Assembly: GCA_900544825.1 (NCBI GenBank)
Contig: UQWP01000024.1
Coordinates: forward strand, 1 to 42,888
Direction: 5' to 3'
Length of the DNA stretch: 42,888 nt
From: an uncultured Prevotella sp.
GTDB lineage: Bacteria; Bacteroidota; Bacteroidia; Bacteroidales; Bacteroidaceae
A model generated the notes under the pieces. That model did no database searches and was not told the origin of the DNA. It saw nothing but the letters and a program-made list of their open reading frames with translations. This document shows, one piece after another, positions 16,441 through 23,856 of this stretch. Position numbers and translations under genes: made by a program. Every line of letters begins with the position of its first letter. The stretch's first letter is position 1.

Positions 16441-16662
16441 ATGGAGGAGCTGAGAAGATGCGGTGCTCATACCGTGGTGCTTCCCGATGGCACCATCCTG
16501 CAGCAGGCAGTGGTGGAGATAGCCGAGGGTAGGGTAGTCAACTATTATGAGTTCCGTGAGGAGTTGCCCATGACCGAATGGCTGGGCGGAGAAATCAGGG
16601 TAGAGCGTGATGAGGAAGGCATCCTCTGCGCCCTATGGAACGGGAAGAGAATCAAGAGTTGA
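16441..16662 (+). CDS. Small conserved-looking hypothetical protein
   Basis: 73 residues from ATG 16441, 2 nt after the preceding stop codon. A GTG overlapping that stop by one base is a possible alternative start. The sequence (VVLPDGTILQQAVVEIAEGR, then a Glu-rich end) appears to form a small beta-rich domain, slightly reminiscent of the N-terminal strands of amidohydrolases. There is no signal peptide and no metal ligand pattern. Tight spacing with the DUF4296 gene and ordinary codon use support it as a real gene. Function unknown. Confidence 0.65.
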   Translation: MEELRRCGAHTVVLPDGTILQQAVVEIAEGRVVNYYEFREELPMTEWLGGEIRVERDEEGILCALWNGKRIKS

Positions 16663-16722
16663 TAGTTAACTGTTGATAGTTTTCCCCAAAAAGTAAACAA
16701 TAAACATTAAACAATAAACATT
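16657..16722 (+). repeat. Two heptamer arrays upstream of nadC
   Basis: The first array is AGTTGAT, AGTTAAC, TGTTGAT, AGTTTTC (16657-16684). After CCCAAAAAGT comes a second array of four units alternating AAACAAT and AAACATT (16695-16722), which ends 6 nt before the nadC ATG. Both have strict 7-bp periodicity. Confidence 0.8.
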
Positions 16723-16728
16723 AATAAT

Positions 16729-17580
16729 ATGTTAAGCGTAGATCAATTAGAAGACAAGTTGATAGACTTGGCATTTGCTGAGGATATCGGTGATGGCGAC
16801 CACACAACCTTGTGTTGCATTCCAGAGGACGCCATGGGTAAGAGCCATTTGCTCATCAAGGAAGATGGCGTTTTGGCAGGTGTAGAAATGGCTAAGAAGG
16901 TGTTCGCCCGCTTCGACCCTACCATGAAGGTAGAGGTTCTGTTGCAGGACGGTACCCACGTGAAGAAGGGCGACATCGCCATGATCGTAGAGGGCAAGAC
17001 CCGTTCGCTGCTCCAGACTGAGCGCCTCATGCTCAACATCATGCAGCGTATGAGTGGTATCGCTACCATGACCGCTAAGTATGTGAAGCGCCTTGAAGGT
17101 ACCAAGACTCACATCCTCGACACCCGTAAGACTACTCCAGGTCTCCGTATGTTGGAGAAGCAGGCTGTGAAGATTGGTGGTGGTATGAACCATCGTATCG
17201 GTCTCTTCGATATGATTCTCCTCAAGGACAATCACATCGATTTCGCTGGCGGTATCGATAACGCTATCGACCGTTGCCACGCTTATCTCAAGGAGAAGGG
17301 CTTGGATCTGAAGATTGAAATCGAGGTTCGCAGCTTCGATGAGCTCGACCAGGTATTGAAGCACGGCGGTGTCAACCGTATTATGCTCGACAACTTCTCT
17401 GTGCCTGATACCAAGAAGGCAGTAGATATCATCGCAGGCAAGTATGAGACTGAGTCATCTGGCGGTATCACCTACGATACCATCCGCGACTATGCAGAGC
17501 AGGGTGTTGACTTTATCTCTGTAGGTGCCTTGACACACAGTGTAAAGGGTTTGGATATGAGCTTCAAGGCTTGTGATTAA
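16729..17580 (+). CDS. nadC: Nicotinate-nucleotide pyrophosphorylase (carboxylating)
   Basis: 283 residues. NadC converts quinolinate and PRPP to nicotinate mononucleotide in de novo NAD synthesis. Family hallmarks are present in order: DHTTLCCIPED near the N-terminus, ERLMLNIMQRMSGIAT, LDTRKTTPGLRMLEKQAV with the substrate-binding Arg and Lys residues, and HRIGLFDMILLKDNHI. Near the end GGITYDTIRDYAEQGVDFIS and VGALTHSV close the barrel. Length is typical. It lies 20 nt before a C69 dipeptidase and is preceded by heptamer arrays. No nadA or nadB is seen next to it. Confidence 0.95.
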   Translation: MLSVDQLEDKLIDLAFAEDIGDGDHTTLCCIPEDAMGKSHLLIKEDGVLAGVEMAKKVFARFDPTMKVEVLLQDGTHVKKGDIAMIVEGKTRSLLQTERLMLNIMQRMSGIATMTAKYVKRLEGTKTHILDTRKTTPGLRMLEKQAVKIGGGMNHRIGLFDMILLKDNHIDFAGGIDNAIDRCHAYLKEKGLDLKIEIEVRSFDELDQVLKHGGVNRIMLDNFSVPDTKKAVDIIAGKYETESSGGITYDTIRDYAEQGVDFISVGALTHSVKGLDMSFKACD

Positions 17581-17600
17581 TATAAATAAAGGTATATTTT

Positions 17601-19265
17601 ATGAATAAGATTTTCGCTTCAGCCTTGATGGCTGTAGCTATGTTGGGCAGTGTCTCAGAGGCTGAGGCTTGCAGCAACTTCATCGTGGGCAAGAAGGCAT
17701 CAGTAGATGGTTCTGTGATGTGTTCTTACAGTGCCGACGACTACGGAATGTTCCAGAATCTCTGCCACTATCCTGCGGCCAAGCATGCCAAGGGCGAGAT
17801 GCGCAAGATTTTCGATTGGGACAGCAACAAGTATTATGGTGAGATTCCTGAGGCTGCCGAGACCTACAACGTAATCGGCAACATCAACGAGTGGCAGGTT
17901 ACCATCGGCGAGACTACCTATGGCGGTCGTGAGGAGATGGTGGATTCTACCGGTATCATGGACTACGGTTCACTCATCTATGTAGCTCTCCAGCGCAGTA
18001 AGACGGCACGCGAGGCTATCAAGGTGATGACCACCCTCGCCAATACCTACGGTTACAACTCTGGCGGTGAGACCTTCACCATCTGCGATCCTAACGAGGC
18101 TTGGATCATGGAGATGATGGGTAAGGGTGCCGGTTCCAAGGGTGCTGTATGGGTAGCTCTCCGCATTCCGGATGATGCCATCTGTGCTCATGCCAACCAG
18201 AGCCGCATCGGCAAGTTCAACATGAAGGACAAGAAGAACGTGATGTATGCCAAGGATGTGGTTTCTTTTGCCCGCAGCAAGGGCTGGTTCAAGGGCAAGG
18301 ATGCTGATTTCTCCTGGAAGATGGCTTATGCAAAGCCTGATTTCTCAGGTCGTCGTTTCTGCGATGCCCGTGCCTGGGCTATGCTGAACCACTTCTATGA
18401 TATGAGTCCTTATCTGGATTGGGCACTCGGCAAGAATCCTGATGCGCAGGATATGCCTCTCTGGGTGGTTCCTAACAAGAAGGTGAGCGTAAAGGATGTA
18501 GAGAATGTGATGCGCGACCATTACGAGGGTACTCCTCTTTCTGTGGCAGATGGTTCTGATATCGGCGGTGGTATCTGGGAGATGCCTTATCGTCCAACAC
18601 CATTGATGTACAAGGTGGATGGCAAGCAGTATTTCAACGAGCGTCCTGTCAGCACCCAGCAGAGTGGTTTCGTATTCGTGAGTCAGATGCGTTCATGGTT
18701 GCCAAGAGAGATTGGCGGCCTGTTCTGGTTTGCCAACGATGATGCCAACATGGCTGCGTTCACTCCAGTATATTGCTCTATGACCGAGCGTCCTGAGTGC
18801 TACAACACTCCTGGTGCTGATGCCTTGCATTTCAGCAAGAAGAACGCTTACTGGGTTTGCAACATGACCAGCAATATGGTTTATCCTCGTTACAGCTTGA
18901 TGTTCCCAACCCTGAAGGAGGTTCGTGATAGCTTGGACAACAGCTATTTCGCTGCTCAGGCAGGTGTAGAGAAGAAGGCTCAGGAGCTTTATGCCCAGAA
19001 CCCACAGGCTGCAGTGAAGTATCTCAACGACTACAGTATAGAGAAGGCTCAGCAGATGTTGGCTCGCTGGAACCAGCTTTTCGAGTTCATGGTGGTGAAG
19101 TACAATGATATGATCATCAAGCCAACCGATAAGAATGGTACCTTCGAGAAGACTCCATACGGTTTGGGTGCTACTCCAGTTCGTCCTGGTTATCCAGAGA
19201 AGTTTGCCAAGCAGCTTGTCAAGCAGAGTGGCGATAAGTTCCTGGTTCCTGAGGAGAAGAAATAA
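17601..19265 (+). CDS. Family C69 dipeptidase
   Basis: 554 residues. The N-terminus MNKIFASALMAVAMLGSVSE is a signal peptide, and the following AEAC places a cysteine at position 24. In C69 (Ntn-hydrolase) dipeptidases the cysteine exposed after processing is the nucleophile, and CSNFIVGKKASVDGS fits this N-terminal catalytic block. CDPNEAWIMEM and the later SGFVFVSQMRSWLP region are also typical. The protein should act in the periplasm or outside the cell on dipeptides. It closes the ileS-to-C69 run of plus-strand genes and is followed by a clear terminator. Confidence 0.9.
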   Translation: MNKIFASALMAVAMLGSVSEAEACSNFIVGKKASVDGSVMCSYSADDYGMFQNLCHYPAAKHAKGEMRKIFDWDSNKYYGEIPEAAETYNVIGNINEWQVTIGETTYGGREEMVDSTGIMDYGSLIYVALQRSKTAREAIKVMTTLANTYGYNSGGETFTICDPNEAWIMEMMGKGAGSKGAVWVALRIPDDAICAHANQSRIGKFNMKDKKNVMYAKDVVSFARSKGWFKGKDADFSWKMAYAKPDFSGRRFCDARAWAMLNHFYDMSPYLDWALGKNPDAQDMPLWVVPNKKVSVKDVENVMRDHYEGTPLSVADGSDIGGGIWEMPYRPTPLMYKVDGKQYFNERPVSTQQSGFVFVSQMRSWLPREIGGLFWFANDDANMAAFTPVYCSMTERPECYNTPGADALHFSKKNAYWVCNMTSNMVYPRYSLMFPTLKEVRDSLDNSYFAAQAGVEKKAQELYAQNPQAAVKYLNDYSIEKAQQMLARWNQLFEFMVVKYNDMIIKPTDKNGTFEKTPYGLGATPVRPGYPEKFAKQLVKQSGDKFLVPEEKK

Positions 19266-19289
19266 TGCCCTAGGCATAAGATAATCAAG

Positions 19290-19350
19290 TCGCCTTGAAA
19301 GTGCAAATGCATTGCTTTTTGGATGTATTGTGCTTTCAAGGCGATTTTTT
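19290..19350 (+). terminator. Rho-independent terminator after the C69 dipeptidase gene
   Basis: TCGCCTTGAAAG (19290-19301) pairs perfectly with CTTTCAAGGCGA (19333-19344), with further partial pairing inwards, and six T residues follow (19345-19350). Confidence 0.9.
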
Positions 19351-19391
19351 CGTTTAATTCCCTATCTTACAAGCAGATTTCTTTGAAAACA

Positions 19392-19423
19392 TTTGGAAAA
19401 TTCAAATATAATGCGTATCCTTG
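19392..19423 (+). promoter_or_regulatory. Candidate promoter leading into the second 22-bp array
   Basis: TTTG (19392-19395), 20 nt, then TATCCTTG plus C (19416-19424). The -7 box has one mismatch to TAnnTTTG. No protein-coding frame follows within the gap, so if active it would transcribe a non-coding RNA starting near 19430. Confidence 0.4.
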
Positions 19424-19473
19424 CAGCACTATTAGTGGCAAATAACTTTACAGTTTTAATGTGGTGAAAAAAA

Positions 19474-19550
19474 CTCTTAAGAGAAGCTACCGTTTTCCTT
19501 AAGGAAAAATATATTTTCCCTTAAGGAAAAAAATAAAAAACCTTAAGGGA
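19474..19550. repeat. 22-bp phased TTAAGG array (array 2)
   Basis: TTAA cores lie at 19477, 19499, 19521 and 19543, exactly 22 bp apart. Each is palindromic to a different extent: CTCTTAAGAG (19474-19483), TTTTCCTTAAGGAAAA (19493-19508), then TTTTCCCTTAAGGAAAA and CCTTAAGG. Units share the form TTAAGGAAAAA(T/A)ATA...TTCC. The array lies in a 416-nt gap between two convergent genes. That gap also holds the C69 terminator, a candidate promoter and a terminal hairpin, and no credible protein-coding frame was found in it. Confidence 0.85.
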
Positions 19551-19631
19551 AAATTCTCAATCTCTTCTTCTCCCATTTTCCCGGCATTTTCGTCTTTTTC
19601 TCTCTTTCTTGAATATTGTTTACACGGATAT

Positions 19632-19665
19632 TCCCCCAACCAGTATGTTCTGGCAGGTTGGGGGA
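19632..19665. terminator. GC-rich hairpin between array 2 and the toxin-like gene
   Basis: TCCCCCAACC (19632-19641) pairs with GGTTGGGGGA (19656-19665). The plus strand continues TTTATATAG, the minus strand AATATCCG, so neither has a perfect U-tract. It could end the toxin-like gene (minus), a possible plus-strand RNA across the array, or both. Confidence 0.55.
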
Positions 19666-19681
19666 TTTATATAGAGAGTTG

Positions 19682-20143
19682 TTATTTTTTCAATATCCTG
19701 CGATATTTATTCTTCACTATCTTGCTATTTGCAAGACAATCCTTTAATTCCGTAAATACTGTAGAATCAAGTGTGCCAATCAACTCAATGCTGGTTTGAG
19801 ATAAACGCTCTTGCAGCTCAAACTGGGATGCATTATAAATATCTAAATTGGAACCATAAATGAAGGTGTTCTTTGAAAACGAAAAACGGTCTCCATTGAT
19901 GGTGTTGAGAATTTCCTCGCCTGAAATAAAAACAAAAACATTCACAAAACGCTCGGCAATATCTAAACAGCCATGCTTCACCTCTACATCAGAAGGAACA
20001 TGATCCTTAGATGTCGGAAGACTTGCCAGCAGTAAACCACCCTGAATGTCCTTTCCTAAAACCAAGAAAAATTTATCCTTAGGTGTTGCTCCATTCTTAA
20101 ATATAAAAGGACGGAAAAGCAAAAGATTACCTTCTTCAAACAT
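19682..20143 (-). CDS. Putative toxin partner of the Panacea-domain protein
   Basis: 153 residues from ATG 20143. An upstream in-frame TTG at 20152 is less likely. The start overlaps the Panacea gene's stop by 8 nt, a typical toxin-antitoxin coupling. The N-terminal half (EEGNLLLFRPFIFKNG, KDKFFLVLG, LLLASLPTSKDHVP) looks like a strand-rich barrel reminiscent of PemK/MazF endoribonuclease folds, but catalytic residues cannot be assigned. The C-terminal half is helical and Lys-rich (SKIVKNKYRRILKK). Panacea antitoxins neutralise many unrelated toxins, so the mode of action is open. GC content is lower than in the neighbours, suggesting acquisition. The toxin role rests on operon position. Confidence 0.55.
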   Translation of the reverse strand: MFEEGNLLLFRPFIFKNGATPKDKFFLVLGKDIQGGLLLASLPTSKDHVPSDVEVKHGCLDIAERFVNVFVFISGEEILNTINGDRFSFSKNTFIYGSNLDIYNASQFELQERLSQTSIELIGTLDSTVFTELKDCLANSKIVKNKYRRILKK

Positions 20144-20726
20144 AAGCTTCAATACTTAAAAGATTAGCTGTCTGATGTTCATTCAAGCTTTCCTGGTAAA
20201 ATTCAGCGGCACAAGGTGGCATCGCTTTAGTGAAGTCGATTTTCAAATCAGAGTTATTGCACTCGTGGTTTTGGAATGCTTCCAACAAGCCATTCTGGCT
20301 CGCTTCCTGATACCACAATGTTCCCTTCTTGTGAGTTTCGTTTACCAGTTCTGCAGCAGTCATCATACCATACTTATCCAATATGGTATTCATCATGTCT
20401 AATTCGCATTCCGAAAACTCATCATCGCAGAAAGGTCTGTTAGCGCTGAAATATGTACCGCCATGCTTAAATTCCGCCTTGATATAATCTTTCAGAAGAT
20501 AAGGTCCATCCGACAGGTCGATGAAGACATCTTTTGCCACAGGTCCAGCTTGCCACACTTCAAAAGGTATTCCGAGGAATGGCACATGATACCTCAACAC
20601 CATTCTCTCTTCCATGAGATACAGCAATTTCAAGGCCTTGGTTTTGCTAAGGTCTTGTACTCGTTCTGCCACGTATATCATGGCATTGCCGAGTTTCTCT
20701 TTGGTTGACTCTGAAAATTTACACAT
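20136..20726 (-). CDS. Panacea-domain (SocA-like) antitoxin
   Basis: 196 residues from ATG 20726. The Panacea hallmark lies near the N-terminus: KALKLLYLMEERMVLRYHVP, followed by GIPFEVWQAGPVAKDVFIDL, and later TAAELVNETHKKGTLWYQEA. The domain acts as a versatile antitoxin that binds and neutralises different toxins (PanAT systems, including anti-phage ones) and in SocA as a proteolytic adaptor antitoxin. The TTG further upstream is rejected as start because it lies inside the -7 promoter box. The antitoxin is the first gene and the probable toxin overlaps its end. Lower GC than the flanking genes. No DNA-binding domain is obvious, so autoregulation cannot be asserted. Confidence 0.8.
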   Translation of the reverse strand: MCKFSESTKEKLGNAMIYVAERVQDLSKTKALKLLYLMEERMVLRYHVPFLGIPFEVWQAGPVAKDVFIDLSDGPYLLKDYIKAEFKHGGTYFSANRPFCDDEFSECELDMMNTILDKYGMMTAAELVNETHKKGTLWYQEASQNGLLEAFQNHECNNSDLKIDFTKAMPPCAAEFYQESLNEHQTANLLSIEAYV

Positions 20727-20744
20727 AGCTTTACAATTTTTGTG

Positions 20745-20776
20745 CAAAGATAGATATTTTATTTTTAAGTCCCAAA
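20745..20776 (-). promoter_or_regulatory. Promoter of the Panacea toxin-antitoxin pair
   Basis: On the minus strand: TTTG (complement of 20773-20776), 20 nt, then TATCTTTG (complement of 20745-20752) followed by C. The ATG at 20726 lies 18 nt downstream of the -7 box. This fixes the start codon choice. Confidence 0.75.
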
Positions 20777-20841
20777 TATTTTAGCGAAAAAAGCATAGAA
20801 ATTTCTCTGTGGGTTGGGAAAGACTCCTTGTCAAGCAAAGG

Positions 20842-20882
20842 CTCCCCATAAGCCAGGCTGCAGAGCCTGTGCTTATAGGGAG
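20842..20882. terminator. Long hairpin between the Panacea promoter and the ModF-like gene
   Basis: 20842-20859 pairs with 20864-20882, around a 4-nt loop, with one mismatch and one bulged base. No T-tract follows the stem on the minus strand. It may end the rsmG-to-ModF-like transcript before the Panacea promoter. A near-palindrome, CTTTGTGATGTCACAGAG (20903-20920), lies beside it. Confidence 0.55.
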
Positions 20883-20928
20883 ATCTTGTTTTATAATGAT
20901 AGCTTTGTGATGTCACAGAGTCGCTTTC

Positions 20929-22416
20929 CTATTTCGTATGTCTCTTCAGGAAGATGCTGTGGTCGATGCAGGCAGGGAGCTCTTCCTTATAGTGAGTAAC
21001 CATGATCATCGTCTTGTTCTTTCGCTTGCAGAATGCCTCGATGATATCCTTTACCAGACGGCGGTTTCTGTTGTCAAGACCATGAAGAGGCTCGTCGAGG
21101 ATGAGAAGCTCAGGATCCTTCACGAAGGCACGTGCCAGAAGAACCAGGCGCTGCTCGCCACTTGACAGCTTCAGGAAACCACGATCTTCCAAACCCTCCA
21201 GACCGAATACCTTCATCCAGAAACGGCACTGGTCCATATCCTCTTCCTTTGGCTTTACATAGAGACCCACTGAATCGGTAAGGCCGCTCGCCACGATGCG
21301 GATGGCTGGCATATCCCGCTGGTAGGAACGGTGAAGCTCGGGAGATACATAGCCGATATGCTTCTTGATATCCCAGATGCTCTCGCCGCTGCCACGAGGA
21401 TTGCCGAAGAGGGCAATGTCGCAGGCATAACTCTGCGGATTGTCGGCACATACCAGACTGAGCAGGGTACTCTTGCCGGCACCATTCTGTCCGCTCAGCG
21501 CCCAGCGTTCGCCATTGTTAACCGTCCAGTCGAGATCGTTGAGGATAATGCGCTCGCCATACTGGATGCGGACCTTGTTCATCTTCACCACTTCCTGACT
21601 GTGATATTCCCGGTCGCTATATGGCAGGTTGATGATGGCCTGTTCTAATTCTTCGCATAATACGTGGGCAGGGATGGGGTTGCGCTGTGCCAGATATTCT
21701 TCCTTGGTAAGCTTAGGATATACCTTCATATCCTTCACTTCTACCACGTGGGTGATGAAGTCTGGGATGTCATCGCTCTTGCTCAATACGAGGATGATCT
21801 GCAGATGATGCTCGGTGGTGAGTGACTTGAGAAGCTCCTTGAGCTGGTCGCGGGTGTCGGCATCCAGACCGATGAACGGATTGTCCATGATCAGCACGCG
21901 AGGCTCTGAGAAGAGGGTAGAGGCAAGCTTGAACTTGCGGAGCTCTCCACTGCTCAGCAGGATGGTGTATTTGTCGAGCAGGTGGTGCATGTGGAACAGC
22001 TCGTAGATGTGCTCCTGCAACTGTCGGCGCTCCGGAGTATCTTCGCCAGCCATCTGATAAGCCTCTTCCAGCTTATCCTTGACGATAGGCGTATTCTCAT
22101 CTATTTCCAGCTGGTTCCAGCGCTGCTGCAGGAAGTAGGTGCGGTCGTTGTCGCCTCCGTAGGTGTCACGGAAGGTGATATACTTGATGTTGTCGCTCAC
22201 CAGGGATTTGGTACTAGGAGAAAAGTCGTAATCAGGATCGTGCATCAACAGCGGGTGTCTGCCCACAAGGATGTCCACGAACATCGACTTACCTCCACCA
22301 TTGGGACCTACGATAGCGATATGCTCGCCGTTGCATGCCTCGAAGTTAACTGGCTCAGCCATACGCCATTCCGGCATACGGGTTACGCCATTCTGAATAC
22401 TGATAATCTTTTGCAT
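20929..22416 (-). CDS. ModF-like protein with two ABC ATPase domains
   Basis: 495 residues with tandem ABC cassettes and no membrane segment. Domain 1 has Walker A GPNGGGKS (37-44), signature LSSGE (154-158) and Walker B ending in IMDNP, where the catalytic Glu is replaced by N179. Domain 2 is canonical: GQNGAGKS (309-316), LSSGEQ (417-422) and LILDEP (D441, E442). The layout matches the ModF/PhrA group named after its neighbourhood to molybdate transport genes in E. coli, but no transporter or molybdate gene is present here. ABC-F proteins differ in having a linker between domains and canonical sites. Last gene of the rsmG-MBL-ruvC cluster. Role unknown. Confidence 0.8.
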   Translation of the reverse strand: MQKIISIQNGVTRMPEWRMAEPVNFEACNGEHIAIVGPNGGGKSMFVDILVGRHPLLMHDPDYDFSPSTKSLVSDNIKYITFRDTYGGDNDRTYFLQQRWNQLEIDENTPIVKDKLEEAYQMAGEDTPERRQLQEHIYELFHMHHLLDKYTILLSSGELRKFKLASTLFSEPRVLIMDNPFIGLDADTRDQLKELLKSLTTEHHLQIILVLSKSDDIPDFITHVVEVKDMKVYPKLTKEEYLAQRNPIPAHVLCEELEQAIINLPYSDREYHSQEVVKMNKVRIQYGERIILNDLDWTVNNGERWALSGQNGAGKSTLLSLVCADNPQSYACDIALFGNPRGSGESIWDIKKHIGYVSPELHRSYQRDMPAIRIVASGLTDSVGLYVKPKEEDMDQCRFWMKVFGLEGLEDRGFLKLSSGEQRLVLLARAFVKDPELLILDEPLHGLDNRNRRLVKDIIEAFCKRKNKTMIMVTHYKEELPACIDHSIFLKRHTK

Positions 22417-22473
22417 CTCTCTTATTTTTTTTGATATGATTGCTTGATAACAGGGTGATATTCCCGGGCAGGG

Positions 22474-23115
22474 CTACTTGTGCGTGGTACGGTTGATAGC
22501 CGCCAGGAGCTTTGCCTGCGGCCCCGTCATGCCTGTACCTTTCTCTATGCGGCTGGCGTTCTTGGTAGCAAAATCCTTCCAGCTGCTATAGTGCTTGGCG
22601 TCCGTTTCGGGTCTGCCCATCTGCAGGAAATGGCAGTAGGCAGCGCCCAGGGCATCGGTGGCATCCATGTATTTCGGCATCTCGTCTTCCCGGATGTTGA
22701 GCATGCGCTGCAGCATCGCCGCCACCTGCTCCTTGGAAGCCTGACCTTGTCCGGTAATCGCCATCTTGATTTTCAGCGGAGCGTACTCGTGGATGGGTAC
22801 GTCGTGATGGATGGCGGCAGCGATAGCCACTCCCTGCGCCCTGCCGAGCTTGAGCATCGACTGCACATTCTTGCCGAAGAAGGGAGCTTCTATCGCCATC
22901 TCGTCGGGCAGATAGGAGTCGATGATGCCAGTCACCCGCTCGAAAATCCTGCCGAGTCGCAAGTAGGGATCTTTCTCCTTACGCATGTCGATGACGCCCA
23001 TCACCACCAGTTCTGCCTTGTTGCCGATGACGCGTATCACGCCATAGCCCATCACGTTGGTGCCGGGGTCAATGCCCAGGATGATCTTTTCTGTATTCGA
23101 TTTTTTCTGAATCAT
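22474..23115 (-). CDS. ruvC: Holliday junction resolvase RuvC
   Basis: 213 residues; the endonuclease that cuts four-way DNA junctions. The four acidic catalytic residues are visible: D16 (LGIDPGTNVMGYG), E76 (MAIEAPFFGKN), D151 and D154 (MDATDALGAAYCH). The block SMLKLGRAQGVAIAA is also diagnostic. The C-terminal 40 residues, Lys-rich, are longer than in the 173-residue E. coli enzyme. It lies 23 nt after the MBL-fold hydrolase gene and 57 nt before the ModF-like gene. No ruvA or ruvB lies next to it in the window. Confidence 0.95.
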   Translation of the reverse strand: MIQKKSNTEKIILGIDPGTNVMGYGVIRVIGNKAELVVMGVIDMRKEKDPYLRLGRIFERVTGIIDSYLPDEMAIEAPFFGKNVQSMLKLGRAQGVAIAAAIHHDVPIHEYAPLKIKMAITGQGQASKEQVAAMLQRMLNIREDEMPKYMDATDALGAAYCHFLQMGRPETDAKHYSSWKDFATKNASRIEKGTGMTGPQAKLLAAINRTTHK

Positions 23116-23138
23116 CTGAATGCTGTATCTTCCTGAAT

Positions 23139-23783
23139 CTATCGGTCCATATATGGATTATGAGCCAATTCCTCGCCGATGCTGGTAGCCTCTCCGTGGC
23201 CTGGCAAAACCTGTGTTTCATCCGGCAACATACCGAGATGGCGCAGGCTGTTGATGATGCGGAACATGCTGCCGCCAGGGAAATCGGTTCTGCCGATGGA
23301 GCTCTTGAAGAGGGTATCGCCCGAGAAGAGTACGTGCTCTGCCTCGCAATAGAAGCATACGGAGCCGTTGCTGTGACCCGGAGTCTCGATGATGGTGAAT
23401 TCGTGGTTGCCGAACTTGATTACTTCATCTTCCTCAAAGAAATGACCGATAGGAGGGAACTGGGTATCGAGCTGCATCTGGTAGAATGTCTCTGCCTGAT
23501 GAGCCAGACCCTTCATCAGTTTCTCATCGCCCTGTGCCACTTCCGGCTTCAGTCCGAACTCCTGGTAGATGGTATCGTTGCCGAAATTATGGTCGAGATG
23601 ACCGTGGGTAACGAGGAGATGAACAGGTTTCAGATTGTTCTTTCTGATATACTCGGTGATCGCCTTGCGCTCTTCAGGATAGAAGGCACCGCAATCTATG
23701 ATGACGCACTCGAGGGTGTCATCGCTTACCACGTAGCAGTTTTCCTGCAACATGTTGACTTGGAATCTTTCGATATGTAGCAT
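23139..23783 (-). CDS. MBL-fold metallo-hydrolase (glyoxalase II-like)
   Basis: 214 residues. The metal-binding motif THGHLDHNFGND (HxHxDH) is near position 60. A second histidine block, ETPGHSNGSVCFY, lies near 134, the aspartate block FSGDTLF near 155, and the last histidine, LPGHGEATS, near 198. This full ligand set resembles YcbL-type hydroxyacylglutathione-hydrolase homologues. A preference for glutathione thioesters is unlikely to be provable here, as many Bacteroidetes lack glutathione. It lies between rsmG and ruvC. The upstream gap contains a heptamer array oriented toward this gene. Confidence 0.85.
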   Translation of the reverse strand: MLHIERFQVNMLQENCYVVSDDTLECVIIDCGAFYPEERKAITEYIRKNNLKPVHLLVTHGHLDHNFGNDTIYQEFGLKPEVAQGDEKLMKGLAHQAETFYQMQLDTQFPPIGHFFEEDEVIKFGNHEFTIIETPGHSNGSVCFYCEAEHVLFSGDTLFKSSIGRTDFPGGSMFRIINSLRHLGMLPDETQVLPGHGEATSIGEELAHNPYMDR

Positions 23784-23796
23784 TTTACTTTTTTAC

Positions 23797-23824
23797 TTTG
23801 AACTTTGAATATTGAACTTTGAAC
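23797..23824 (-). repeat. Four-unit heptamer array upstream of the MBL hydrolase gene
   Basis: Read on the gene's strand the units are GTTCAAA, GTTCAAT, ATTCAAA, GTTCAAA, then GTAAAAAAGTAAA and the ATG at 23783. This is the same family and orientation as the arrays before nadE and the ABC-F gene. Confidence 0.8.
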
Positions 23825-23856
23825 TTTATGATTAGTGAAGCTGATGAATTTCACTC

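Noticed and set aside
19451..19501. Short GTG-initiated frame across the start of array 2 (VVKKTLKRSYRFP)
   Set aside because: About 13 codons ending within the repeat array; no ribosome-site or family support.
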